A stretch of DNA of 33,738 nt from Chloroflexota bacterium (lineage in GTDB: Bacteria > Chloroflexota > Anaerolineae > DUEN01): positions 1 to 33,738 of the forward strand of contig JAADGJ010000075.1 of the NCBI GenBank assembly GCA_013152435.1. The letters are read 5' to 3'. Positions 15,142 to 23,078 of this stretch are shown here, one piece after another (the stretch's first letter is position 1; each line of letters opens with the position of its first letter). The notes beneath the pieces were generated by a model. The model was not told the origin of the DNA, ran no database searches, and worked only from the letters and a program-made list of their open reading frames with translations. Position numbers and translations under genes: made by a program.

Positions 15142-16260
15142 AGATCGATCGTTCCGAGCCGGTGATCCCCGTTTCAACTCCTGTGATGTGACCTCGTAGA
15201 TGTCACATACCGTCTCCTCGCGGCCTGTTTTCGCGAGCCGTCGGGCTTGTGGAAAACAGGCGGTGAGGGTGGTGATATGTGGATAAGTGGGCTAGTTCTG
15301 GGGAAAACCCACTGCAATTGTGGATAACTCCCATTGGGATATCCGCGCTACACCCCACTCCTCGTGTGGCCACAGAAGTGTAGTACTATATATTGGACGC
15401 AAGGCGGCGGCAGCCGGGAAGATTTCCACAGGTCTCGGGTGGGGGACATAGAGGGGACACCGAGAGTGTAGTGGTATTTATTGGATGATATACGTGTTGA
15501 GACGGGATGTCGCCGCGTAGGCCCGGGAGGGCCTTTTTTCATCTCTAAAATGCAAGTATTATTTATTGGATATTTTGGGTTGGCGTGTGGATAATTTCCC
15601 TTGGATCGTCTGTACGGTTAAGAGATTTGCGAGAAACGTAATATGATTTATTAGACGTATTGTGGATAACTGTAGTAGAGTTTTCTGGTGGAAATGTGGT
15701 CTCCCCCCGGCCGGGGGGAAGTCCTGCTAGGGCGGGGAGACCGAAAAGCGGAGCCCTAAAAATATAGTATTATTTATTGGATGCACTGTGGATAACTGTA
15801 GCAGGGTTTTCTGGTGGAAACGCGGTCCTCCATCCGTCATCAGGGAGTTGATTGGGACAGGAAGGGGGCGGGGGCGGGCCGTGGAGCCATGTGAAGCGCG
15901 ACTGGATAGGGCAGCGGGATGAGCGTCCAAAAATGTAGTATTATTTACTAGACGAGCTGTGGATAACTGTAGCAGGGTTTTCTGGAAGAAGTGCGTTCTG
16001 CTCGTTCTCGTGGAGGGGAGCGGGGGGTGCGATCACGCGGACGTCCAAAATGTAGTATTATTTAATGGATGGGTTGTGGATAACTTTCGGGCGGGGTGGT
16101 TAGGGGTTCCCAGGTTCCCTGTCTTGATCGCATGCACACAGGATGGCTGGCGGTATACGTGGGGGGCACCCCGCATGGGTTTATGCGGTGCGGCGGGGGG
16201 ATGGCCGAAATATAGCATTATTTATTGGATGGATTGTGGATAATTCACACCGGGGGTCCG
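15142..16260. other. oriC: Probable chromosomal origin of replication (oriC)
   Basis: This 1.1-kb non-coding region follows dnaA. It contains eight exact DnaA boxes (TGTGGATAA), all in the same orientation: 15278-15286, 15319-15327, 15586-15594, 15661-15669, 15787-15795, 15958-15966, 16075-16083 and 16235-16243, plus a near match at 15248-15256. AT-rich islands alternate with GC-rich stretches, among them a perfect 16-bp palindrome CCCCCCGGCCGGGGGG (15703-15718). Two inverted repeats mark the left side: ATGTGAC/GTCACAT (15186-15208) and CCTGTTTT/AAAACAGG (15224-15260). Position next to dnaA, clustered boxes and AT-rich elements together make an origin very likely. Confidence 0.88.
15381..16243 (+). 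repeat. Array of eight AT-rich 19-mers coupled to DnaA boxes
   Basis: The consensus is TAGTATTATTTATTGGATG. Copies start at 15381, 15469, 15554, 15639, 15765, 15936, 16053 and 16213. In the last five, the DnaA box TGTGGATAA starts exactly 22 bp after the start of the 19-mer; at 15554 the distance is 32 bp, about one helical turn more. The first two have no box. The first four copies are spaced 88, 85 and 85 bp. Boxes at 15661, 15787 and 15958 are followed by a further conserved tail (ACTGTAGCAGGGTTTTCTGG). The 5' part reads TAG-TAT-TAT and, with the box to its right, resembles the DnaA-trio plus box arrangement of the Bacillus unwinding element. Confidence 0.9.
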
Positions 16261-16409
16261 GGAGCTGATTATGGCCTTTGTCCCGCTCCCGTGGCAGGTC
16301 GGGCCCGGCCCAGGCGGGTGAAGGGAAGGGGGGCCGGAGGTGATCCCCCAGCCCCCGGGAACAGCAGGACGGGGCTTTCCTCGCGTGCGCGCTTGGAGGC
16401 GTCCGGCGC

Positions 16410-17798
16410 TCACACGAGGGCGCCGTCGGATCGGAGCATCCGTCGGAGCTCCTCCACGTTGACCTCGCGTGGGGAGAGGTCTCCCCGCACGGCCAGTGCG
16501 GCCGCGGTCCCTGCCGCCTGCCCGATCGCCATGCACGTGCCCATCACGCGTGCGCCGGCCATGCCCTCGTGCGTGGCCGAGATGCAGCGCCCGGAGACGA
16601 GCAGGCCGTCCACGCCCTTTGGGACCAGGCATCGATACGGGATGTCATACCAGTCGTCGTCGGGCGGGTATAGGTCCTTCTTTGCGAGCATGGACGTGTC
16701 ATGCTCCGCGGCCCAGAAGGGACATCGCTCCTCTCGCGGGCACTCGATGACGCACAGGTGCACGGGGTACGTGTGCCCCATGGGGCAGTGGATGTCGATC
16801 CACCACGAGCCGCGTGCGATGGCGTCGTCGAATTTGCGTCCCTGCCGCACGTCCTGTCCCGTCAACGTATAGTCGCCCACGATCTGGCGGCTTTCCCGAA
16901 CCCCCACCTGTGGCGCGATGAGCCGCAGATAGGCCCCCTCGAACCCGGGCACCTCCTCCCGTAGGAACTGGAGGAGCTCCCAGCTCTCGCGGCGGATCCC
17001 CTGCTCGGCCCGGGTCAGATCGCGCACGTTCGTCGGGTCGCCTGCCCATCGGGTCATATTCGGCGAGAAGAAGTCATCCTGCATGGTGTTGCGGTTGGCG
17101 AAGTTCGGATTGTAGAAGCGGAATCGCCCGGCTTCCATGGCCTGGCGGACCTTCTCCACGGCTGCTGTTCGCTCCTCCTGGCTCAGCCTGGGGACGCCGC
17201 CCAGGTGGATAAAAGAGCCCATCGATTGCACGCGGCCGTCGAAGGCGCGCCCTTGCTTCGTCGGGGCCCCGGCCCGGAAGGCGACGTCGGCATCCCCCGT
17301 CGCGTCGATCACGACCCTGCCCAGGACGGCTTGGCGCCCGGATTTGCTCTCGACGATGACCCCCCGGATCCGGCCATCCTCCAGAATGGCGTCGGTGACG
17401 AGCGCGTGGAGCAGGAGGTTCACCCCCGTCTCCTGGACCATCTCGTCGGCCACATATTTGAAGGCCTCCGCGTCGAATCGGATGCCCCACTCCTGGCAGG
17501 CCTCCTCCCAGGTGGGCGCGCCGCCCAGGGCGTGCATGCGCTCGGTGACCTCCTTCAGCAGCCCTTCCACGATGGGGGTTGTGCTGTGTGAGGCGGTGTG
17601 ACCGAGGATGGGCGCGACCAGGCCGGCGGTGGCCAACCCCCCCAGGAACCCGTAGCGCTCGATCAGGACGACGCGAGCCCCATGGCGCGCCGCCGCGATG
17701 GCCGCGGGTAGCCCGCCCGGCCCCCCGCCGGCGACCACGACGTCGGCCTCCTCGACAACAGGCAGCTCTCGTGCGGGTTCGGTGATCCTTTGTGGCAT
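16410..17798 (-). CDS. FAD-dependent oxidoreductase
   Basis: A 462-aa protein. The N-terminal dinucleotide-binding motif is VVVAGGGPGGLPAAIAAARHGARVVLIERYGFLGG (residues 19-53), followed by GRVVIDATGDADVAFRAGAP and a C-terminal FAD-contact segment VDGLLVSGRCISATHEGMAGARVMGTCMAIGQAAGTAAALA. This is the FAD_oxidored family (PF12831), often found with carbohydrate-use genes in environmental bacteria. The substrate is unknown. No signal peptide is seen. AGGAGGATACC precedes the ATG. It lies downstream of the ABC transporter genes in the same direction, but a bidirectional terminator separates them, and a possible own promoter lies at 17830-17858. Confidence 0.85.
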   Translation of the reverse strand: MPQRITEPARELPVVEEADVVVAGGGPGGLPAAIAAARHGARVVLIERYGFLGGLATAGLVAPILGHTASHSTTPIVEGLLKEVTERMHALGGAPTWEEACQEWGIRFDAEAFKYVADEMVQETGVNLLLHALVTDAILEDGRIRGVIVESKSGRQAVLGRVVIDATGDADVAFRAGAPTKQGRAFDGRVQSMGSFIHLGGVPRLSQEERTAAVEKVRQAMEAGRFRFYNPNFANRNTMQDDFFSPNMTRWAGDPTNVRDLTRAEQGIRRESWELLQFLREEVPGFEGAYLRLIAPQVGVRESRQIVGDYTLTGQDVRQGRKFDDAIARGSWWIDIHCPMGHTYPVHLCVIECPREERCPFWAAEHDTSMLAKKDLYPPDDDWYDIPYRCLVPKGVDGLLVSGRCISATHEGMAGARVMGTCMAIGQAAGTAAALAVRGDLSPREVNVEELRRMLRSDGALV

Positions 17799-17829
17799 GG
17801 TATCCTCCTGACTTTCCCTTTCTCAGCCT

Positions 17830-17858
17830 ATTCTACACCGAGGGTTGACGGATGGCAC
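17830..17858 (-). promoter_or_regulatory. Possible promoter of the FAD oxidoreductase gene
   Basis: Minus strand GTGCCA (17853-17858), 17-bp spacer, TAGAAT (17830-17835). The -35 matches only 4 of 6 bases. Confidence 0.4.
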
Positions 17859-18001
17859 TTTCCTGCGCTTCCGTTGGCTCGCGTCGCTGATCTCCGTCGT
17901 CTCTCACCGCCGGGCCGTGAGTGGCCCCCGCGGGGTGGTCGGGGGGCGACATCCTCCCGGCGTCGCATTCCCGTATGGTGTTGCCCCGTGCGGGCCGGCA
18001 T

Positions 18002-18034
18002 CAGAAAAGGCAGCGCATCGGCTGCCCTTTTTCT
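18002..18034. terminator. Bidirectional intrinsic terminator
   Basis: GGCAGC (18009-18014), a 6-nt loop, GCTGCC (18021-18026), flanked by an A-run on the left and CTTTTTCT on the right. On the minus strand it ends the ABC transporter transcript about 70 bp after the permease stop. The rest of the 306-bp gap at 17799-18104 shows no gene. Confidence 0.75.
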
Positions 18035-18104
18035 GTATCGTCGCAGATCTCGGGGGCTGTACACGCCTGGTGGGTCTCGTCTCCCTGGAGGGCCACGTTC
18101 GAAG

Positions 18105-18956
18105 TTATCCCTTCAACCCGGAGAAGGTGATGCCTCGTATGAAGTACTTCTGGCCGAAGGCGAAGATGATCACCATGGGGATGATCATCAATACCGAGAA
18201 CGCCATCTGATAGTGCGTCGTCACATCCCCTTCCATGCCTTTCAGGCTGTTCAGCCCCAGGGCCAGCGTCCACAGATCCTTGTTGCCCCCCAGGTAGACC
18301 AGCGGGTAGAGGAAGTCGTTCCAGATCCACTGGAAGGTGAAGATCGCCACGGCTGCCAGCACCGGCTTGGAGACCGGCATCACGATGCGCCACCAGATGC
18401 CGAACTCGGAGCAGCCATCGATCCGCGCGGCGTCGGACAGGTCCTGTGGCACGCCCCGGAAGAATTGGCGCATCAGGAAGATGTAAAAGGGATTGTGGGC
18501 CAGGAACCGCGGCACGATGAGCGGGAGGAACGTGTTGATCCAGCCCAGGCGGTCGAATATGATGAAGAAGGGGATCAGCGTGACCACGCCGGGCAGCATC
18601 ATGCTGCTCAGCAGCAGCACGAACATGAGGTTCCGGCCTGGGAAGGGGATGCGGGCGAAGGCGTAGGCCACCAGGGAGCACACCACCAGGGATCCGAACT
18701 CCGCGCAGAGGACGATGATCATGGTGTTGCGGAAGTACCGGAGCACCGGGGCGATTTCGAATACCTTGATGTAATTCTCCCAGGCGATGGGATCGGGGAT
18801 CAGCTCAATGCGGGTGTACACCAGTTGATCGGGCGTCTTCAGCGAGGTGGAGACGGTCCACAGCAGCGGGAAAAGCATGACGATGGCCCCCGCTGTAACG
18901 ATAAGATAGATGAGACCATGATGGATGACGCGCTCCTGGCGGATGGAAATGGTCAT
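18105..18956 (-). CDS. Carbohydrate ABC transporter permease (MalG type)
   Basis: A 283-aa inner-membrane protein with six predicted helices. The EAA motif that docks the ATPase is DLSDAARIDGCSEFGIWWRIVMPVSKP (about 184-210). The protein starts with a short cytosolic segment and a helix YLIVTAGAIVMLFPLLWTVS, typical of CUT1-family MalG-like permeases. It should pair with the permease encoded upstream to form the channel for a sugar or oligosaccharide. GGGGGA lies just before the ATG. The gap to the upstream permease is 121 nt. No ATPase gene is visible in the window, so a shared MsmK-like ATPase encoded elsewhere is likely. Confidence 0.92.
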   Translation of the reverse strand: MTISIRQERVIHHGLIYLIVTAGAIVMLFPLLWTVSTSLKTPDQLVYTRIELIPDPIAWENYIKVFEIAPVLRYFRNTMIIVLCAEFGSLVVCSLVAYAFARIPFPGRNLMFVLLLSSMMLPGVVTLIPFFIIFDRLGWINTFLPLIVPRFLAHNPFYIFLMRQFFRGVPQDLSDAARIDGCSEFGIWWRIVMPVSKPVLAAVAIFTFQWIWNDFLYPLVYLGGNKDLWTLALGLNSLKGMEGDVTTHYQMAFSVLMIIPMVIIFAFGQKYFIRGITFSGLKG

Positions 18957-19077
18957 CGATCCCCCCTATGCCTCTTCACAAGCCTGTACCCTCGATACGG
19001 TTCGCCGATCGACCTCGAGCGAAGGTGCCAGCAGGATGGGGCTTCCTGCTCTCGCAGCGGAGTGGCCGGTGACGCGC

Positions 19078-20016
19078 TCAGCCGGTGTCATAGTACACCC
19101 ATCGCTCGGACGTCCAGTTCACGATCAACGTGAGCGTCAGGATAATGAAAAACAGCACCACGGCCATGGCCGACGCGTAGCCCATCTTGAAGTAGTTGAA
19201 GGCGTTGTTGTAGAGGTGGAGCATGTAGAAGAGCGTCGAGTTGAGCGGGCCTCCACCCGTCATGATGAACGCGGCGGTGAACACCTGGAAGGAGCCGATG
19301 ATCCCCATGATCAGGTTGAAGAAGATGGTGGGGGTCATCAGGGGGACGGTGATGTGGATCAGCTTCTGCCGGCCGCTGGCGCCGTCGATCTCGGCCGCTT
19401 CGTAGAGCTCCTGTGAGATGCCCTGCAGCCCGGCGAGGTAGATGACCATTTGTCCGCCGAATCCCCACAGGCTCATCAGGATCAGCGCCGGCTTGGCCCA
19501 CTCCGGTCTGCTCAGCCACGGCACGGGCCCGAGGCCGACCAGCCCCAGGGCCAGGTTGACGAGCCCTCCTCGGGTCCGCAGCATGAACAGCCAGATGATC
19601 GAGGCGGCGACGACGGGCACCAGGGAGGGTAAATAGTAGATGGTGCGATAGATCCCCCGGCCGCGGATGTTGGCGTTGAGGAGGAGGGCTAGCGAGAAGG
19701 CGAAGATGATCAGTAGCGGCACGCTGAACCCCATGTAGTAGACGGTGTTCTTAAAGCTGATGCCGATGAGATGGTCGCCTCCCGCCATCTCCTTGTAATT
19801 GGCCAGGCCGACCCAATTGGGGAGTCGGGCTCCCACCGAGAAGTCCGTGAAGCTCAGATAGAGGTTGAGGAAGAAGGGCAACACGTCGAAGCACAAGAAG
19901 CCGATGAACCACGGCAGGATGAAGAGCCATCCGATCCAGTGGCGATGGCGATTCCGCCATCGCGGGGTAAGCACCCGGCTCTCGCTCGTACGGGCCAAGT
20001 CGCTTGTGGCCGTCAT
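19078..20016 (-). CDS. Carbohydrate ABC transporter permease (MalF type)
   Basis: A 312-aa inner-membrane protein with about six helices. The first helix is WIGWLFILPWFIGFLCFDVLP, and the EAA motif is GISQELYEAAEIDGASGRQKLIHITVP, as in CUT1 MalF-like permeases. The ATG at 20016 overlaps the stop of the solute-binding protein gene by 4 bases (ATGA) and has GGAG 6 nt before it. A longer upstream frame runs antisense-like through the binding-protein gene and is rejected. Together with the gene at 18105-18956 it forms the membrane part of a sugar importer. Confidence 0.93.
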   Translation of the reverse strand: MTATSDLARTSESRVLTPRWRNRHRHWIGWLFILPWFIGFLCFDVLPFFLNLYLSFTDFSVGARLPNWVGLANYKEMAGGDHLIGISFKNTVYYMGFSVPLLIIFAFSLALLLNANIRGRGIYRTIYYLPSLVPVVAASIIWLFMLRTRGGLVNLALGLVGLGPVPWLSRPEWAKPALILMSLWGFGGQMVIYLAGLQGISQELYEAAEIDGASGRQKLIHITVPLMTPTIFFNLIMGIIGSFQVFTAAFIMTGGGPLNSTLFYMLHLYNNAFNYFKMGYASAMAVVLFFIILTLTLIVNWTSERWVYYDTG

Positions 20017-21422
20017 GTCTCGCTCCAGAACTTGTCCAGGATCGGCTGGGCCTTGTCGTACGCCCAGTTGAGGGCCTCCTTGGGCTCCTTCATGCCGAAC
20101 CACACCTCGTCCAGCGCCTCGTTCACCAGGGCCGCGATCTCGCTCTGAACCGGGGTGACCGGCACGCTGACGTCGATCTCCAGCCCTTTGAGCACCGTGT
20201 CCCAGTAGGGGTTGCCCTCGTAGTACGCCGGATTCTCGTTGCAGGCCTTTACGGGGGAGGGACGGTGCTGCTCGAAGAGGAACCAGCAGCCGCCCTCCTT
20301 TCTCACGGTGAAGAACTCCAGCCACTTGTAGGCCGCATCCTGGACCTTCTTGTCCAGCCCCTTGGGGATGACCTGGTTCCAGGCGAAGTGGAAGCCCGAG
20401 ATGCCGGTGGATTTCGCCTCGGGGTTGTTGCCGTTGTAGGGCACGAGGAGCACCCCCCACTGGTTCGGATCCGCGTACATCTCGGGGTCAAAGGTCTCGA
20501 AGTGGAAGAAGTTCCAGACGGCGGAGGGCAGGAGGGCGAGCGTGTCCGTGTAGAAGGGGTAGTCGGCGCTCTGCATGTTCACGCCCTCGAAGAAGGCGTT
20601 AAAGGCCTCGATGCCGCCGTAGTACTCGTGGATGATGCGCGCCATCCACTCCAGGGTCTCCACGCCCTCGGGCTGGTTGAAAAGGAGCTGCTTGGAGTCG
20701 TCGCTGTAGTACTTGCCGTTGTTGCAGTAGAGCCAGGCGGGGAAGTGGTAGTTGTTCACCGCGGCGAGGCCGATCTTCTGGATCACCCCGTCCTCGATCA
20801 CGGTCGTGGCCTTGATGACCTCTTCCACCTCCTGCCAGGTCTGAGGCGGCTTTTCGGGATCCAGCCCTGCGTCACGGAACACGTTCTTGTTGTAGAACCA
20901 GATGCAGGTCGCCCCGCCGCCGGTGGGGAGGGGGTAACTCCAGAATTGATCCGCCCATTTGCAATTGTTGATCTCGCTGGGATAGAAGATCTCGTAGACG
21001 TCGATGTCGTTGGCTTCGATGTACGGATCGATGGGGACGATCAGCCCCTCGTGGGCGAACTTTTGGGCCTCTATGCGAGTGACCATGATCAACGAGGGGG
21101 GATTTCTGCTGGCGATCGCCGTGGCTGCCCGCTGCGCCCGATTGTCCCATGGCTGAAGCTGGTTTTCCACGTGGATGTCGGGGTTCTCCTCCTCGAAGCG
21201 GGAGATGATCTCGAGCATGAGCGGCTCACGGGCCCCTCCCCACCAGTTCATCCAGTAGACGGTGACCTTTTCCTCCTTGGCGGGCTTCGGTGCTTCCTCG
21301 GCCTCCTTGGCCGCTTCCTCGGGCGGCTGCTCAGCCGGGGGCGCACAGGCTGCCAGCGCCGCTCCCACGGCCAGTCCGGTGGACAGGCGCAGGAACTCCC
21401 GTCGGCTTATGGGGGTTTTCAT
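20013..21422 (-). CDS. Extracellular sugar-binding lipoprotein of the ABC transporter
   Basis: A 469-aa protein with a combined Tat and lipoprotein signal: SRREFLRLSTGLAVGAALAAC (residues 6-26), the twin arginines being R7-R8 and the lipidated Cys C26. A Pro/Glu/Ala/Lys linker follows, then a family-1 solute-binding domain. The many Trp, Tyr and Asn residues are usual for sugar pockets (for example YWMNWWGGA and DQFWSYPLPTGGGA). It should capture a carbohydrate outside the cell and deliver it to the two permeases encoded next. GGGAGGAGG precedes the ATG. The lacI-type gene ends 74 bp upstream in the same direction, so all four genes may be one transcript. Confidence 0.93.
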   Translation of the reverse strand: MKTPISRREFLRLSTGLAVGAALAACAPPAEQPPEEAAKEAEEAPKPAKEEKVTVYWMNWWGGAREPLMLEIISRFEEENPDIHVENQLQPWDNRAQRAATAIASRNPPSLIMVTRIEAQKFAHEGLIVPIDPYIEANDIDVYEIFYPSEINNCKWADQFWSYPLPTGGGATCIWFYNKNVFRDAGLDPEKPPQTWQEVEEVIKATTVIEDGVIQKIGLAAVNNYHFPAWLYCNNGKYYSDDSKQLLFNQPEGVETLEWMARIIHEYYGGIEAFNAFFEGVNMQSADYPFYTDTLALLPSAVWNFFHFETFDPEMYADPNQWGVLLVPYNGNNPEAKSTGISGFHFAWNQVIPKGLDKKVQDAAYKWLEFFTVRKEGGCWFLFEQHRPSPVKACNENPAYYEGNPYWDTVLKGLEIDVSVPVTPVQSEIAALVNEALDEVWFGMKEPKEALNWAYDKAQPILDKFWSET

Positions 21423-21496
21423 CTTTCCTCCTCCCTTACTGTGTGGGGGCTGCTGAGTGGGGGCTGTTCATGCAGCCCGATGAAGGATGCCCGACA

Positions 21497-22564
21497 TTAC
21501 GAGTCGGATAGTGTGCGGACCGTCGCTCCCTCCACCACCCGACAGTGCAAACATCGAGACTGAGGGCCGTCAACCTTTCCCTCAAGGCGATCTACCAGCA
21601 TCTGGACTGCGACGCGTCCCATCTCACGGCGGGGAACGGAAAGATGTGTCAGCGGAGGATATCGACGAAAGGCGGGGTCCAGGGGATCGCTGAGCGCCAC
21701 CAGGGAGAGGTCTTCTGGGATACGTATGCCGGCCTTCTCCGCTGCCTCCAGGCAGCACAGCGCCTTATCGGCGCTGCTCGCGATGATCGCGGTCACGCCC
21801 TGAGCGTATAGCTCGGCGACCGGAGTGGGCGAACGCTTGCCCTCTTCCCCGTCATCAGGCGTCGGGGATTCGGCCCCCATTTCGGCGCTGATCACCCATT
21901 CGGCCGGCAGTCCAAGCGTCTCCATCCCTTCCAGAAACCCCTCGAGTCGATCGATGCTGGGCTCTCGCATCACTTCCGAGCGCCAATACGCGATGCGCCG
22001 GTGTCCCCTCTCGAAGAGCTCCTGGACGATCCGCTTGGTCGTCGCCGCGTAGTCGGCGGTCACGTAGTCCATCTCGCATCCGGGGACATCCCGGCGCCCG
22101 ATGTACACGAAGGGATACTCCTCCTCGCACAGCCGGCGCAGGTCCTCGTGGTTCGTCTGCACGCCCAAGAGCACGCTGCCATCGGCGATCTGCAGCGTGT
22201 TCACGCCTTCCATGTAGACGCTTCTGGGCTGCCCGGAGTCGAGATGGCGCGTGTACAGCAACACGTTGTAGTCACGTGCCTGGGCCTCGGCCTGAATGCC
22301 CAGGAGGAATCGGTAGTAGAAGTCGGGAGGCTCCAGGGGAAAGCTCGACTCGTATACGAAGACCCCCAGGATCCGGTTCTTGCCACCGGCCAGGCTGCGG
22401 GCGATGATGTCGGGCTGGTAGTTGAGCCGGCGAATGGAGGCGAGCACGCGCTCTCGTGTGGTTTTGCTGACGAGTGGGGAGTTGTTAAGCACGCGGGAGA
22501 CGGTTCGTTTGGAGACGCCGGCATCCCGGCTGATGTCAGAAATGGTGACTTTACGCCGAGGCAT
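21497..22564 (-). CDS. LacI-family transcriptional regulator
   Basis: A 355-aa repressor-type protein. The N-terminal helix-turn-helix and hinge are VTISDISRDAGVSKRTVSRV...NYQPDIIARSLAGG (about 6-63), followed by a periplasmic-binding-protein-like effector domain (about 66-350) ending LSVPRREMGRVAVQMLVDRLEG. An acidic insert near residues 232-248 (ESPTPDDGEEGKR) is unusual for the family. It probably controls the sugar transport genes downstream and its own promoter through the 20-bp palindrome at 22591-22610, with a sugar as effector. Start at the ATG 22564. Confidence 0.93.
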   Translation of the reverse strand: MPRRKVTISDISRDAGVSKRTVSRVLNNSPLVSKTTRERVLASIRRLNYQPDIIARSLAGGKNRILGVFVYESSFPLEPPDFYYRFLLGIQAEAQARDYNVLLYTRHLDSGQPRSVYMEGVNTLQIADGSVLLGVQTNHEDLRRLCEEEYPFVYIGRRDVPGCEMDYVTADYAATTKRIVQELFERGHRRIAYWRSEVMREPSIDRLEGFLEGMETLGLPAEWVISAEMGAESPTPDDGEEGKRSPTPVAELYAQGVTAIIASSADKALCCLEAAEKAGIRIPEDLSLVALSDPLDPAFRRYPPLTHLSVPRREMGRVAVQMLVDRLEGKVDGPQSRCLHCRVVEGATVRTLSDS

Positions 22565-22590
22565 GGTGCACTCTCTTGCTCTCTGCGAGG

Positions 22591-22610
22591 AATTGCCACC
22601 GGTGGCAATT
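22591..22610. promoter_or_regulatory. LacI-type operator
   Basis: AATTGCCACCGGTGGCAATT is a perfect 20-bp palindrome with the central CCGG typical of LacI-family sites. It overlaps the predicted transcription start of the lacI-type gene, 27 bp before its start codon. Confidence 0.85.
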
Positions 22611-22613
22611 TAT

Positions 22614-22642
22614 ACTTTATCATAAATACGGAGGCGTGTCAA
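22614..22642 (-). promoter_or_regulatory. Promoter of the lacI-type gene and sugar operon
   Basis: Minus strand TTGACA (22637-22642), 17-bp spacer, TAAAGT (22614-22619). The operator lies just downstream of the -10, a position where bound repressor would block initiation. Confidence 0.75.
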
Positions 22643-22846
22643 TAGGGTGCCTCGCGATGATCCCCCATTGTATCGAGTTAAGCGATGCGGAAGCGTGGCC
22701 CCGCATCTCTGGGGTAGCTCGGAGGGGCGTCCCTCCGCACATCCCCTTTCAGGTGCGGCCGCCCGTGGAGGGAAAAGGCGACAGGCGAGGGCCTCGCCCA
22801 TGCTGTTGAGTTGATGCGAATAGGGTACCTCGCGATGATCCCCCAT
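22641..22846. repeat. 28-bp direct repeats bracketing a degenerate repeat fragment
   Basis: 22641-22668 and 22819-22846 match at 27 of 28 bases (core CTCGCGATGATCCCCCAT). The 150 bp between them contains a stretch at about 22708-22735 (TGGGGTAGCTCGGAGGGGCG and CCCTCCG) resembling the right part of the MITE-like family in reverse orientation. No gene is seen in the 514-bp gap 22565-23078. Confidence 0.65.
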
Positions 22847-22976
22847 AAGCGCTGCGCGCATGCTTGATGTGCCCTGGGGATGCCGGGGACGCGGAGATCC
22901 TCCCTCCCTCGTTTCTTCCCCCCAGCGCCCTCTACGATTTCGCGGCGGGATGCGAGGAATCGCGCTGGATGGGGGC

Positions 22977-23005
22977 TTGACAGCGTGCTCGTTGCCGGCG
23001 ACAAT
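22977..23005 (+). promoter_or_regulatory. Promoter of the glycosyltransferase pair
   Basis: TTGACA (22977-22982), 17-bp spacer, GACAAT (23000-23005). The leader to the ATG at 23079 would be about 67 nt. Confidence 0.55.
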
Positions 23006-23078
23006 ACCTCTGATCCGGGGGCGGTGAGTGATCATCTTCTGAGCGGGGCAGTGCCGCTCTTGATCGATCGAGGTGGGT

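Noticed and set aside
15186-15208. CRP/FNR-type site ATGTGAC...GTCACAT after dnaA
   Set aside because: The half-sites TGTGA and TCACA are 11 bp apart, not the 6 bp of CRP sites; kept only as an inverted repeat in the origin.
15381-16243. Possible CRISPR array (regular repeats with variable spacers)
   Set aside because: The repeats are 19-mers with mismatches, spacing grows from 85 to 171 bp, each is tied to a DnaA box, and the site lies next to dnaA with no cas genes.
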